A stretch of 64,000 nt of DNA, taken from positions 99,808,014 through 99,872,013 of the forward strand of contig NC_134136.1 of assembly GCF_040939455.1 (NCBI RefSeq), in the 5' to 3' direction. This DNA comes from Microcebus murinus. Lineage: Eukaryota; Chordata; Mammalia; Primates; Cheirogaleidae. The notes under the pieces were generated by a model. It was not told the DNA's origin and ran no database searches. It saw nothing but the letters and a program-made list of their open reading frames with translations. Below are positions 12,040 to 24,000 of this stretch, in pieces. The position numbers were made by a program, and so were the translations under genes. How positions within the stretch are numbered: the stretch's first letter is position 1; each line of letters begins with the position of its first letter.

Positions 12040-14085
12040 ATGTGAATGAGGCCAAGGTCATAGGCCACCCAAGATGATCATGATCGGGTATCTTTGCTTC
12101 CCACTCCCTGGCCAGAGAATTCCCTCTCATGTGCAGATTGGCCTTTGGGGAATTTCTTTTGTAGAGCCCACAGCTGGGAAGTGATTTCCTTCTTCAGTTT
12201 GGTTGTAAGGTCCTCTCCCCTTCATGTGTCTGGAAGTGAGCTCATTGCTTCTGTTTTGGAAAACAGAATGTAAAATCACTTCCTTTCAACCAGCTAGCAG
12301 TATAGCTGGTTCTGTATGTTGCTCCTTCTTCCTTCTCCCCTCCCCCTCCCTCGCACTTCTTCCTCCTTTCCCTCACCCACTGAAACATATTATTTTATAT
12401 AGGACTATTTGAGGGATTGTTGCAGACATCATGAAATTTTACCCCAATTATATCATCCTGAGAACAAGGACATTCTCCTACATAACCACAATAGAACTAT
12501 CATCCCCAGGAAATTTAACTTTCATAAAACACTGTTATCTAGTATATAGCCCACATTCAAATTTTCCTAGTTATCTTTCTCTTCATTTTTGTTTTGGCAG
12601 CCTTTCTGGCACTTCCTAGTCTTATTTAGGTGGGCTGCATTTGTGCTTATCATACAATATTATTATTTTTTTATTCACTTGCTATCACTCTGCTGGGCTC
12701 AGTACACAGCTTTGCTTAGAGTTGAATCCTCATCACAGCCTTGGGTGCCACCCACCCCTCTGCTCACAGCGCCTCCTATTGTGCCGCCCATAGTAGATGT
12801 TCAATAAATGCTTGAGGAATTGGATTGAACTGAATGTGCCAGTCAGGGTCCATGTTGCAGACATACACGTTGGTACTTCCTAGTGTCTACTTTCAAAGCC
12901 CATTGTGAGTTGCCAGTGACTGCCCTTTTCTCCTTTAGATTTCTTGCCATTGCTGTTGGTCTTTTACACTCTGCATCTCCCTACTACACTCATATTTTCT
13001 TTGGTGTAGTTTTCACCAGCTGAAGAAGTAGTGGGAGTAGAAAGTGAATAAGAGTGATGATGTAAACAGAAGAGAATGAAATACTAGTTCTATTCAGAGG
13101 AAGTTGATATTTATAAGCTGGTGTGTGCTGTCTTGGTGGCAAAACCACAAAGTTACAATGCTTTTGAGCAGCTCAGGTTGCAATTCTTAACCCTGTTTCC
13201 ATGTTCTTTTTTTTATTGATGTGATATGATGGTGCTGGGATGGTTCCTGGATCAGATCAAACTGGAAGCAAAAGATCCCAAAGGCTTTAAACTTTAGTCC
13301 TGCGGGTGGCAGGCAGATTTGTCATGAGTATTCCGTGTGGTTGTCAGCTCATCTATTTTGTCTTGTTAGGAAGTCTGCAGGACTGTGACATTTTAAAGGC
13401 TTGTCAGGTTTATTATATCCATGAGCCATAGTTGTGTTGTTTAAATTATGTCTTAAGGACAAAGGTGATGAAGGAGTTTAAGACGAAGAGAAACTTTTCT
13501 CAGCACGCATTTAGTTGTAATTTACTTTGACAGGGCACTCAAGAATAAAATTAAGGAAAATAATGGATGTTAAGTCCAGATGCTCTGAGGTACCTTAGTC
13601 CAGGTCAGTAGAAACTAGCATCTAGTCTTTTCAAGATGTTGGCCACTGCTTGGAGGAGAGTGAGACCTATTTTATTTATTTCAGTTTTTATACATGGAAG
13701 CAAAGACTGTGCTTGAGACAATTTATTCATCTTTCTTAAGTGGTTGTGATGTGATAGAGAGATATGTTTTCTATTTATAAATGGAGAACTTGAAACATGT
13801 GGGACGCAAAGGTACTAAAAAATGAGAACTGCAAATGTACTGTGGAGAAGCCATGCTTTTATCAGCACTCCCTTGGCTTTTTCAAATTGTGAAGCAAGAA
13901 ATATAATTAATATAGGCTAAATATTTCTGATCCCTAGGCATCTGTAACAGAGAAGTCTCCATTGAGTTATGTTCAGTGTTGGGCATTTAAATAAGCCCTG
14001 ATATGACTGAATGAGTGTGAGGTTCTGCTTTTTTATTCCAGTGACTTCTACAAAGGTATTTTCTGAATAAAATTCATTTGGAACA
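12040..14085. other. Mostly unassigned; weak L1M and L2 traces
   Basis: No gene recognised. 12425-12620 contains 'gagaacaaggacattctcc' and 'tacataaccacaatagaac', which resemble an old L1M 3' region. 12765-12830 ends with 'gtagatgttcaataaatgct', resembling the L2 3' end. Both are too diverged for firm calls. The rest shows nothing I can name. Confidence 0.4.
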
Positions 14086-14089
14086 ACAA

Positions 14090-14600
14090 ACTAAATTTCC
14101 ACAAACAATCGGGTCAACTTCTGGATTTTCTATTTGGTGCATTGGTTGTTCTATTTTTGTACCATAAGCAAACTTTTTAAATTATAGAAACTATATAGTA
14201 TGTTTTAATATCTGGTTAACTGGCAAGTCCTCCACTTATTGTTCTTCTATTTTAGAATTTTCCTGGCTTGTTTGTTCTTCCAAATGAATTTTATAATCAA
14301 TTTGCCAAGTTTCAGAAAAGATCCTGGTGGTATTTTTAGTGGGGTTTCATGAAATTTATAAATTAACTTAGAACTGACATCTTTATCATGTTAATGCTTC
14401 CTAACCAAGAATATGACATGTCTTTCCATTAAACACATTTTTCCATTATATCTTCTAACTGGTTTTTATTTGTATACATGAAAGCTATTGATTTTTATGC
14501 TAATTTTATAACTTTCTACTTTATTTTAAGTTTTAAACATATGGGTGAATTAGACAAACACTAATATGCATTTTCCATAAATCACCTTACAATGTTCCAT
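14090..14600 (-). mobile_element. Old L1M ORF2 region, part 1 (split)
   Basis: Antisense L1 ORF2 text: 'ctggcaagtcctccactta', 'attttcctggcttgtttg', 'tcagaaaagatcctggtgg', 'aatttataaattaactta' and 'gacatctttatcatgttaat' follow the reverse complement of the mammalian L1 reverse-transcriptase 3' part. Many indels and stops. The same element resumes after the younger L1 insertion, at about 16390. Confidence 0.7.
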
Positions 14601-14957
14601 TCTATGAAGATACCATTTTATTTATTTATTTATTTATTTAATATATACATCTTTATATCAGAATATTATGGGGGTAAAATGTTTTGGTTACATAAATTAG
14701 TACCATTTGAGTCTAAGTTATAAGTGTGTCCATCACCCAGATAGTGGGCATTGTACCCACTAAGTGTGAATTTACCCATCCCTTTCTCCCCCCTTCCACT
14801 TGCTGGATTGCCAATGAATATTATTTCCATATGTGTACATAAGTATTGATTGATTAGTTCCACTTTGATGGTGAGTACATGTGGTGCTTGTTTTTCCATC
14901 CTTGTGATACTTCACTTAGTAGAATGGGTTCTAGCTCCATCCAGGATAATACAAGAT
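14600..14957 (-). mobile_element. L1 3' end, antisense, lineage-type (subfamily 1)
   Basis: Begins with a TTTA-rich head (reverse complement of an A-rich tail), then 'attatgggggtaaaatg' and a C-rich 3' UTR block, and finally the end of ORF2 ('cttgtttttccatccttgtg', 'cacttagtagaatgggttct'). It resembles the L1 at 61541-62147 but its 3' UTR differs. It stops abruptly where plus-strand L1 begins. Confidence 0.7.
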
Positions 14958-15989
14958 GTATTCTTGAGTGCTGGGAAAACTGGATAGCTACATGCAGAAG
15001 AATGAAACTGGATCCCTACCTCTCACCTCTCACAAAAATCCACTCAGGATGGATAACAGATTTAAACCTAAGGCATGAAACCTTAAGAATCCTAGAAGAA
15101 GAGGTTGGGAAAACCCTCTCAGATACTGGCCTAGGCAAAGAATTCTTGAAAAAGACCCCCAAAGCAATCACCACAGCAACAAAAATAAACAAATGGGACC
15201 TGATCAAATTAAAAAGCTTCTGCACAGCCAAGGAAACTATCATTAGAGCAAATAGACAACCTACAGAACAGGAGAAAATATTTGCTCTCTACACTTCTGA
15301 TAAAGGTCTGATAACAAGAATCTATCTAGAGCTCAAAAGAATTAACAAGAAAAAATCAACCCCATCAAGAAATGGGCAACAGAAATGAACAGAAACTTCT
15401 AAAGAAGACAGAATAACGGCCAGCAAACATATAAAAAATGCTCAACATCGCTAATCATTAGAGAAATGTAAATCAAAACCACAATGAGATATCATCTAAC
15501 CCCAGTGAGATTGGCCTGTATCAAGAAATCCCAAAACAACAAATGCTGGTGAGGATGTAGAGAGACAGGAACACTCTTACACTGTTGGTGGGACTGCATA
15601 TTAGTGTAACCTTTGTGGAAAAGAATTTGGAGATATCTCAAAGAGCTAAAAAGAGAAATACCATTCGATCCAGCAATAGCACTATTAGGCATCTACCCAA
15701 AAGAGCGTAAGACATTCTATTATAAAGATATCTGCACCCGAATGTTTATGGTAGCACAATTCACTATTGCAAGGACATGGAAACAACTCAAGTGCCCGTC
15801 AAATCATGAGTGGATTATTAAAATTTGGCATATGTTTACAATGGAATATTACTCAATTCTAAGAAACGACAGTGAGCTAGCACCACTTATATTATCCTAG
15901 ATTAAACTTAAGCCCATTATCCAAAGTGAGGTGACACAAGATCAGAATAATGGGCTCCACATATACTCGCCATCAAATTGGTACTGACT
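14958..15989 (+). pseudogene. L1 ORF2 C-terminal fragment (disrupted)
   Basis: Encodes the C-terminal part of an L1 ORF2 protein. The first open segment (to 15388) carries a [20 protein letters not shown] block, the [15 protein letters not shown] block and [12 protein letters not shown]. After a frameshift near 15360, a second segment from about 15613 has RYLKELKREIPFDPAIALLG, CTRMFMVAQFTIARTWKQ and FTMEYYSILRN. A TAG at 15898-15900 interrupts it before the usual SNWY end at about 15989. The endonuclease and reverse-transcriptase domains are absent because the copy is 5'-truncated. Not functional; it marks an L1 insertion in the same family as the antisense copy at 27526-31385. Confidence 0.85.
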
Positions 15990-16169
15990 GATAAACACTG
16001 TGGTGCTCAAAGGGTGGTGGTGTTCTCCAGGGATTCGGGGGTTGGAGGGGTAGTCCCACATCTGAGGGATGTGGTGAGCATTGTGGAGGGGAAGGGCATA
16101 CCTCTAACCCTTGCTAGGGGGAGGCAAGGATATAAAATGTAACCAAAATGTTAAGAAAAAAAGAAAAAC
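15990..16169 (+). mobile_element. L1 3' UTR (subfamily 2) with A-rich tail
   Basis: The blocks 'aaagggtggtggtgttctcc', 'agggcatacctctaaccctt' and 'ggcaaggatataaaatgtaa', then an A-rich tail near 16155. It matches in reverse complement the 3' UTR of the L1 at 27545-27735. Confidence 0.75.
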
Positions 16170-16385
16170 AAACATTTGTCAGATGTCAGCAGGTGGGAGG
16201 GGGAGAAGGGGATGGGCATATACATACATAGTGAGTGTGATGCACACCATCTGGGGGATGGACACACTTCAAGCTCTGACATGAGGGGGGAGGGGAAGGC
16301 AAGGGGAATGTATGTAAACTTAACGTTTGTCCCCCCATAATATGCTGAAAAATAAAATAAAGTTTTATTAAATTAAAAAAAAGAG
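16170..16385 (+). mobile_element. Second L1 3' UTR segment (subfamily 3) and tail
   Basis: 'caggtgggagggggagaagg', 'gggcatatacatacatagtg' and 'caccatctgggggatgg' match in reverse complement the 3' UTR of the L1 at 61550-61705. It ends with 'ccccataatatgctgaaaaa' and AATAAA followed by an A-rich tail. So one plus-strand block carries two different L1 3' UTRs in tandem. The G-run array at 16195-16216 fits the G-quadruplex-prone tract known in mammalian L1 3' UTRs. Confidence 0.7.
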
Positions 16386-17988
16386 GTATTCTTGTATTAT
16401 TCACCATTTCTACTTTGTTAAATTGTCTTATTTATTTGTAGTAGTTTTTCAATTGATTCTTTTGGATTTTCCAAATATATTATCATATACAAATAAAGAT
16501 AGCTTTACCTCTTTCTTTAAAAAAATTTATGCTTCTATTTGGTTTCTCCTGTATTCTTGGATTGGTTAACAATTACAACACAACATTAAATAGTATTGGG
16601 AGTAGTGGGCATTTTTGTCTTATGTCTGACTTTAGCAGGTATGTTTCCATTAAATTACATGCTGGCTTTTGTAATGAGGTATTATGTATTGTGATAATGT
16701 TGGGAAGGTATTCATCAATTCCTATTTTATTGGAAGTTTTTTACATGGAAGAGTATTGAATTTTGTCCAATGCCCTTAACATTGATGGAAATGAGTATAA
16801 TATTTTTTTTCTATTTAGTTTTATTAGCATTTTAGAGAACTCAGAATTTGTACTCATGGCAAAAGCTTATCTCATCGTAATATATTATTTTTTAATGTAC
16901 CATTTGATTCTACTTGCTAATAATTATTATAATTTTTAGATTGAAGTTTATAGTGAGGTTGATCTATAGTTTCTTTTTATGATAATATTTGTTAAGCCCT
17001 AAAACATTGTGACATTTTCTTTCCTTTTCTGGAATATTAGTACTTTAAGTAGCATTGGGATGATTTGATTTTCAAAGTTTTGGTAGAATTAAATTGAGAA
17101 GCCCTCTGAGCCTGGTGCTTTTATGTGGGAGAGCTTTTTAACTACTTTCCCTATTTCTCTTATGGTAATTGATCTATTTACATAAGTTGTGCCTTTCTTC
17201 AAAATTATCAATTTCAAATTTATTTGTAGAAACTGTGCAAAATAGTATATAAGTTTTAAAGTTTTATTTTATTTGATGGTTATTTTCCCCTTGTCATTTC
17301 TAATTCTGTCTATTTGTACTTGGTATTTTTCTAGTTTTTTAAATTGGTTGTTTTTTATTGGTTGTTTCATTTGTTTAAATTGGTTGTTTCATTTATTTTC
17401 ATTTTTATTGATATAGGTGTTTAATGACATAAATTTTCCTTTCATAACAGTTTTAGCTGTACCCAAGACATTTTGATATATTGTATTTTTTAAAAATTAT
17501 TTTCAAGAAATTTTGTATTTTTCTTTTCTTCCAGGAGTTGTTCACTAGTGTGTTCTTTAATTTACATGCGGTAGGGTTTTTTGTTATTAATTTTTATTTT
17601 TATTATATCATTGTCTGAGGATGCTGTTTGTATTATTAATTATATTATTTGGAATTTATTTAAATTTTTTATAGCCTAAACATATTCAATTTTTGTGAAT
17701 GTTCAAATGTGTTCTTGAGAGAAACATTTATTATTACCAGGGTTCAGCATCAAATATATCTATAATACATATAATGTTTATCATTACCTGATTGATTTTA
17801 CTGTTTAGATTTTCTATATCTTTTCTATATCCATTTGATCTTTCTTGTATTGACAAAAGTGTGATGATGTCTCTCATTATTAGTATATTTCCATTTAACA
17901 CTGCATTGCCTATAGTTTCTACTTTATGGAAGTTGTTGCCATGTTATTGGATGCATAAATATTAATAGCTCATATCTTCACTCTGCAT
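16386..17988 (-). mobile_element. Old L1M ORF2 region, part 2
   Basis: Antisense L1 ORF2 resumes: 'gattcttttggattttcc', 'tatcatatacaaataaagat', 'agtattgggagtagtgggca', 'tccaatgcccttaacattga', and many T-rich blocks thereafter. Full of stops and indels. It is interrupted again at 18007 by an Alu and runs on to about 19060. Confidence 0.7.
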
Positions 17989-18006
17989 TGTAGCCTTTAT
18001 TTTTAT

Positions 18007-18300
18007 TTTTTAATTTTTTTTTTGAAACAGAGTCTTGCTCTGATGCCCAGGCTACAGTGCCGTGGCATCAGTCTAGCTCATAGGAAACCTTAAACTCTTG
18101 TACTCAAGCAATCCTTCTGCCTCAGCCTCCTGAGTATCTGGGACTACAGGCATGTGCCACCATGCCTGGCTAATTTTTACTATATATATTTTTAGTTGTC
18201 TAGCTAATTTCTTTCTATTTTTAGTAGGGATGGGGTCTCATTCTTGCTCAAGCTGGTCTTGAACTCCTGACCTTAGCGATCTTCCTGCCTCGGCCTCCCA
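18007..18300 (-). mobile_element. Alu, 5'-truncated, with 18-bp target duplication
   Basis: Starts with the T-rich tail complement and runs through both arms, ending at 'ctcggcctccca'. The last ~38 bases of the complement (the Alu 5' end) are missing. It is flanked by a perfect 18-bp duplication, TGTAGCCTTTATTTTTAT, at 17989-18006 and 18301-18318, so the truncation happened at insertion and not by later deletion. Confidence 0.95.
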
Positions 18301-18318
18301 TGTAGCCTTTATTTTTAT

Positions 18319-19060
18319 AAAGCCTCCTTTGCATATTTTCAGTGCTTTTTGGTATAAACTATACCTAATTAGATATTAGGATCGTGACACTTAAAAAAGT
18401 TTGTGTTTGGCTGGTGTATGTTTTCTATTCTCTTATCTTTAACCTTTTAAAATCTCTTTGTTTTAGGTGGTTCTCTTGTATACAACATAGTATTGGACTT
18501 GGCTTTGTTGGCCAATCTTGAAAATCTTTTATTTTCCAATGAGCAAGATAAGTTGATTTACATTTATTGATCCTATATTCAGCTTCAGTTTGTTCATTGT
18601 TTTATATGCATATATGTACATGTTAGTATTTTTAGTATTTGTTCTGTTCTATTGCTTTGGTTTTCTTCTCTGGGAACTCCTATTTTGACTCATAGTTTAC
18701 ATATGCTATTTCCTTTTGTCCCTCTTCTGTATCTATCACTTTACCTTGAATCCTTAAAAAATACTTTTCACTTCTTTTTTATATTTAAATTTTTCCTTTT
18801 TTTGGACTTCTGTTTAAGACTTTATTTGCTGTACTCATTCCCTCTTATGTTTACTTTAGTGTTATCATCATTTCTGAAATAATTTTATTTCAAATTTTTC
18901 CTGATTTTGTCACCTCTCTTTTCAAATTTTTCTTTTCTCTAATCTCCTTATTTCTGAGTTTTTCTAATTCTGATTTATGTTGTTCTTTCATAGCTACCAT
19001 TTTCTAAAAATATTTAGGTTGTGTTAAAATATCAGGTTACAGTGTTCTATCAGTTTTGTG
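18319..19060 (-). mobile_element. Old L1M, part 3
   Basis: Antisense continuation after the Alu: 'cactgcattgcc'-type text precedes the Alu and 'ttaggatcgtgacacttaa', 'taggtggttctcttgtatac' and 'ttttccaatgagcaagataag' follow it. Strongly diverged. The 5' limit is uncertain. Confidence 0.6.
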
Positions 19061-19714
19061 GGTATGACTTTCTGCACTGCCTTCATTGTAGAAATGTTAT
19101 TCTCATTTTTGTCACCATAACTCTGTAGAGACTGAGTGGTCAATGAGTTTTCCTATAGCTTTGGAACGGTGGACCAGGCATCTTTACAGGCTTTACAGAT
19201 TTATAGGTCCTTCTTCTCTTGCATTTTCAAAGTGATAAAGGATATGACCTCACACTTTATGGGCTCTGCCTCCCCTGCTCTCCTTTTCCACTTTTATCTG
19301 ACCTTATCAACAAAAGCGCCCATATTGTCCCAGTCTTGCTCTATTTGGATTTTACTTTTCAGCATTTTGTCCTCATTGTGGGGTTTTGTCTTGGGGGGCA
19401 GATTTGGTTTGTTAGCTTTGAAGTGTCCAGGGCCCAAACTGCTCCAGTCCTGTCACCTCTTATTATGTCAAGATCTCCTTGATGAAGGCACTCAACCACA
19501 AATTAAGTCAAGCAGAATCCCTTCCTAGTTTCGGCATCCATTCCCAGACTGCCTTGTTGTTAGTATTTGCTGATTTGGGAGTTCCCTGTTCTCAGGGACA
19601 TTGGAAACCCAGTTGCCTTCCTTCTGCATCCTTCTACCCAGATGCTGAATCCACACGGGTTATGAAGCTCTTGGAGTTTTGCAACATCCTCTTACTAGAT
19701 TCCTTGCCTTCAGT
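19061..19714. other. Unassigned; possibly L1 5' region
   Basis: Lies immediately upstream (in L1 sense) of the antisense L1M and might be its 5' region, but I cannot confirm this. Overlapping open frames at 19136-19528, 19219-19482 and 19479-19793 lack recognisable domains and are not called as genes. Confidence 0.35.
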
Positions 19715-20215
19715 GCTGTCACTTTCAAATACCTGTCAGATAGTCTATCTAAAATGCAAATGGCCTTGTTGTTCTCCCTTGTGTATAGGATAAAGACCAC
19801 ACTCTCGTGTTTTCTCTGCTTCATCTCTTGTCATTTTTCTGTCTCGCACCACCACTGTCCTAGATATAATTCTTACTCATGTCATATTGTTTCCTGCTTC
19901 TGGGGCTTTGCTGATGCTGTGGCTTCTCCCTAAATACTTTCCCATATCTTTGCCTAACTTACGCCTTCAGATCAGTTATGGTTTTCTTTCTCCAAGAGGA
20001 AATTCCCAGAGCTACCCTCCACTCAGCCTGAATTAGTTACTCCTCCTTTATGCTCTCATGAGCATCATAATACATGCATGCATGCATCTTTCATTGCACT
20101 CATCACAGCATTGGTAGCTATTTAAGGGCCCATTGTCTCACCATCACGTAGCTTAGCCATGACTTCCCTAAGTCAGATTTTGTCTTACATTTGTTTCCCT
20201 AGCAATTTCCAAAGA
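19715..20215 (+). mobile_element. L2 LINE 3' region
   Basis: Sense L2 blocks: 'gtataggataaagaccacac', 'ctcactc'-type text, 'ttcctgcttctggggctttg', 'cttacgccttcagatcagtt', 'ctttctccaagaggaaattc', 'ttgcactcatcacagcattg'. The order is that of the L2 3' end; divergence is high. A small catgcatgcatgcat repeat lies at about 20074-20086. Confidence 0.65.
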
Positions 20216-22616
20216 ATGGTTCTTTATAAATGGTTGTAGAATAGAGAAAGTATAAGCAAATACACGACTTATTAGTTGGATATTGGTGAAATGTGAGCAG
20301 GGCATATGAAAAAGGTGGGTTTCCAAAATGTCTCTAGTCGTGGCAAGTAGAGGAGCATCGGTTCTGTCTACATGTGAGGTTGGCCCTCCTCTGTGAAATG
20401 TTGCTTTCTCTATAAGAAATTATGGCAAAGTTCAAACTTTAATTTTCTCCAAGTCCATGATCTGGAAAGAACGAGACCACATGGCTCTATTCTAGGTTTA
20501 GAGGCAAGTGTGCACATGTTGTAAGGTTGTCTGTTATTGACTAGTACTAAAGTAAATATGACATATGGAATAGATGGATTCAAAGCATTATGAAAGAAAA
20601 GTCCAAAGGTAGGCTCCCTGTGTGTGTGTGTCTCTCATTGCAAATGGCCGAAACCAGATGAAGTAAAGGCCTAAAACTGGCAAAACTGAGCAGTTCCCAG
20701 ACATCCACCAGTTGTTTAGAGGACTGAATTTCCATTTGTGGGAGTAAACACACCTGATGAAGCCAAGGAAGGAAAGGAGAGGGAGGAGCAGGCCCCTCTC
20801 TTTAACCAACTTTTCTTTCCAAAGAAATGAGAGTAACCAACACATACTGTGCAGTATGAGAGACAGACTATTGGCACATGGCCTAGTCATAGAAATTCCA
20901 AATAAGATGGAACTTTTCTAAAGATCAGGATTCAAGTAAAAGTGAGCCTGTTGGAAGTTCATGTCCTTTCTTCCTCACACCATGCATGGGATAGAGCCTC
21001 TGAAAGGTCATATCAAGCAGGATGAGGAACATCTGAATGAAGTGGATGGCCTTTCTTGGAGTCAATAAGTAGGCAAATTAATATACTGCCTGCATTCACA
21101 ACAAATTAAGCTATTGTTGTTTTCCTCTAGCAGATATTTAGGTAATTATTTAGGAATTAAGTGTAGAAGGAGAATCCATGAAAGTGAGGACCATATTTCT
21201 TTTATCTGTTATCAGTTACAAGCACGTTTCTATAAATGTTAAGAAATAAGAGAGCACAGAACACTAGAGGAATGGCGATTTGTAAGCTGGGGCCAGGCTA
21301 TACTTAAGAAATCATTTATGTAGTTGTCTAGCCATCCAACAAGTGATTTACACATTTAGTGATTACATACTATAGGGAGAAATGTTATGAATGTAACAAA
21401 TGTGATCAGCCCTTTGGCTTGAGCTAGGACATAATCTGCATAGCTCTCTGCTCCTCTATCCTTTTAACTTTTTCAGCTGGTGCCTTTTAGCCCCATGCTG
21501 TGTGTTCAGGTTTTTAGGCTGTGAGACAAAAGGTAACTCTAGGCAGGGAGATTTTAGGGAACTCTAACTCAATAGCTATGACCAAGTCTCAATCTTTTTA
21601 GCACAAGCTTTCCTGGATCTCTGCTTAATGGAGACCACTGGGCCCAGGTTGCCATATTGTACTACTCCACACTGTTTGAATGTCAGCCCTTGGAATTCTG
21701 CAGTGCACAACCTGTGCAGCCTAACATGGCAGACCTGCATAGGAAGCAGTTCTCCTTACTTCCCTTTTTTCTTCCAGGGAATCTACACTTAAATGTCCTT
21801 ATTTAAAGAGAATAAAAAATACAAAAGGATTCAGGCTGATTTCTGGTTTGTTTTATTGCAGAGAATTCACAATTCTAAGAGACTCTTTGTCTATTAGCTT
21901 CTAGAGGACAGGCACTATATCTTGGACAACTTAAAATCTTACTGATGATGTTGATGGAATTGACCTGGAATCAGGACTGAATCATTTAACTTCTGTTTAT
22001 GCTGTTGCAAACTAGAATTCAAATCTGTTTATAGGACAGAAGTTTCAGTAGAAAGTTCTGCCTTTTGGGGCAAAATTCAAGTGCATTAATGATGATGGAG
22101 AATGTGAATTGAATTAGAAATTGCCATTTTGGTTTATTTGGATTCATAGCTGAATCTGTCCACCATGAATACCAGTGTAGACTCACCTGGGGACAGAAAC
22201 AAAGAAAAAATGTGTGTGTATCATTCTAGCTATATAAGTTCTTTGTGGCAGTAAAGGGTCAGGCTTAATTTGAGCTGTGGTGGTTCTGAAAGTACTTTGG
22301 CCGAGTGATTAGGCTGCATATTTGGCTAGACCCTGTGTGCTATTTGCAACAGTAATAAAAACGTCACATAAAAGTCATCTAGTCCATGGAAACTTCCCAC
22401 AGCTGAGCAAAGCTTAATCTTAATTCTATGTTAGAGTTGTATGGGGTTGTTAGGCATTGGTGTGTATTTTCCCAGTGACCCAGGCCTTTTAATACATAGT
22501 AAAGAGGCCACTAAATCTTTATGTGTAAACTCACCTGTTTGTATTATCTTTCTATTTAGGTGTCAATCTTTGGAACTTAGGAACTGCATCTTCTTGCTTC
22601 TCCATACGTGAGAAAT
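20216..22616. other. Unassigned, largely repeat-free sequence
   Basis: The longest stretch without a confident repeat in the left half. No gene, RNA or recognised repeat. 'gtctattagcttctagaggacag' at about 21889 may be an L2 trace. Short open frames (such as 20588-20890 minus) have no domain content. Confidence 0.45.
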
Positions 22617-22682
22617 ATTATACATGTTATACATGTTAGGTACCCAAGAATATTATACATGTTAGGTACCCAAGAAATATTA
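22617..22682. repeat. 26-bp tandem duplication
   Basis: The string acatgttaggtacccaagaa occurs at 22631 and again at 22657, a 26-bp period with two copies. A partial tacatgtta repeat precedes the first. The text resembles a degraded L2 or MIR 3' end, so this may be slippage within an old repeat. Confidence 0.8.
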
Positions 22683-22689
22683 GATACTC

Positions 22690-23554
22690 AAAAAATTGTC
22701 CAGGCCAATTTGGATCTTAAAAACAGTATCTTCACTTGCCTTCCAGAGATAAAATAAAAATGCTGTGCTGGTAAAATTGCTTGGACCTGATGCATTGTAT
22801 CTGATGGCCAGAGCAGTAGCAAATCTGCTGACAGGCTTGGATAGAGAAAGAAACTAACACGTTGAAATGTCTGTGTAATGCTGCTTCAGGGAAATGCTAT
22901 TTTTAAAGAAATGAAACACATTATTTAGGGTTTGTGGATGTAATCCAGGCCTTTGAAGTTGGGAAGAAGATCTTAATTAGAAAGAAATGGGAAGATTGAA
23001 TGCTTTTATGGAGAACTCAACTTTAAGAGGTATGTTTATCATAGATGCAGATGATATATATTTTGCACTGGCTGCAGCTCTTCTTTGACAAAACCAAAGC
23101 CTTTAAAGTTACTGGAGTGCATCCGTCCCCAAGTTTGTTCAGCATCTAATGAGCAGGCATTAATCACATAAAACTTGGAGGCAGTTCATAAAAGGACAAT
23201 GAAGATGATTTAAAGCTTAGAAAATAAAGCCTATAAAGAAAGGTTAAAACAATTCACATTATTAGCTTGGCAAAAAAGATTTGAGGAGTGAGGATTTCCA
23301 GTCAATGCAAGGTTATTTTTGGTCGGATGGCATGCTTGATGAGAAACTTTCCCCCAGGAATTCTAAAATTTCTCTTTTGTTGGTCTTATTATAAAAATAT
23401 ATTCATAGGAAAAATTAGGAAGTACACATGAGGAAGGAGAGTATGTCCTAAAACATTACCGCCCAGAGGAGCTTCACAAAGCTGACTTGAAGACGATGAG
23501 CAGAATGTCTGGGGTGAAGGTTTTCTTGGAAATTACATACAATATGTTGCTTTT
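22690..23554. other. Mostly unassigned; possible CR1/L3 trace
   Basis: No gene recognised. At about 23180-23300, 'aaaggacaatgaagatgattt', 'aaaataaagcctataaag' and 'aaaggttaaaacaattcac' resemble an old CR1/L3-like LINE. I give this about 0.35 and do not call it separately. Confidence 0.4.
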
Positions 23555-23740
23555 TTTGTAGCATTTCCCATAGTTGGAATTAACTAATGCCTTGTATACT
23601 TATTTATTTAATGTATTTTCCTGGCTAGACCGTAAGCTTCAAGAGGGTGGAGATTGTTTGTCTTTTCACCGCTGCATTCTCACAGCCTAACACAGTGCCT
23701 AAGAGGTACTTAATGTTTTGTGCACACATGAAGAATATAT
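23555..23740 (+). mobile_element. L2 LINE 3' end
   Basis: 'ctggctagaccgtaagcttc', 'agagggtggagattgtttg', 'ctcacagcctaacacagtgc' and 'ctaagaggtacttaatg' follow the L2 3' terminus in order. Confidence 0.75.
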
Positions 23741-23754
23741 TTGCATATAGCATT

Positions 23755-24000
23755 TACACAAAAATGGATCACCCAATATATTCTGTCTTATAACTCCCCT
23801 ACTTTCAACAAAATATTGTGACAATCTTTTTATGACATTAATATTCTACACTGTCACTCGAATGTCAGCAAGGTGTCCTGCCATATGCATGGAGGACTTA
23901 GGTTTTTAACCATTCCTCTACTTGGGGACACTTAAGTTGTTTCTAGTTTTTCCTATTTCCAATAGCACAGTGATAATCACAATTATAACTAAATCCTTCT
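23755..24000 (-). mobile_element. Old L1M 3' region fragment
   Basis: 'taaccattcctctacttggg', 'gacacttaagttgtttctag' and 'tttttcctatttcc' match the reverse complement of the end of L1 ORF2. Diverged; boundaries approximate. Confidence 0.55.

Noticed and set aside
14879..15388. 169-codon open frame, the second longest on the plus strand side
   Set aside because: It is the C-terminal region of L1 ORF2, not a host gene; its first ~30 codons run through unrelated antisense L1 3' sequence.
19136..19793. Three overlapping frames of 87-130 codons
   Set aside because: Next to an antisense L1M and possibly its 5' region; no protein family recognised.
22617..22682. Short repeats considered as a possible CRISPR-like or satellite array
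   Set aside because: Only two units of 26 bp without spacers; simple tandem slippage in a mammalian genome.
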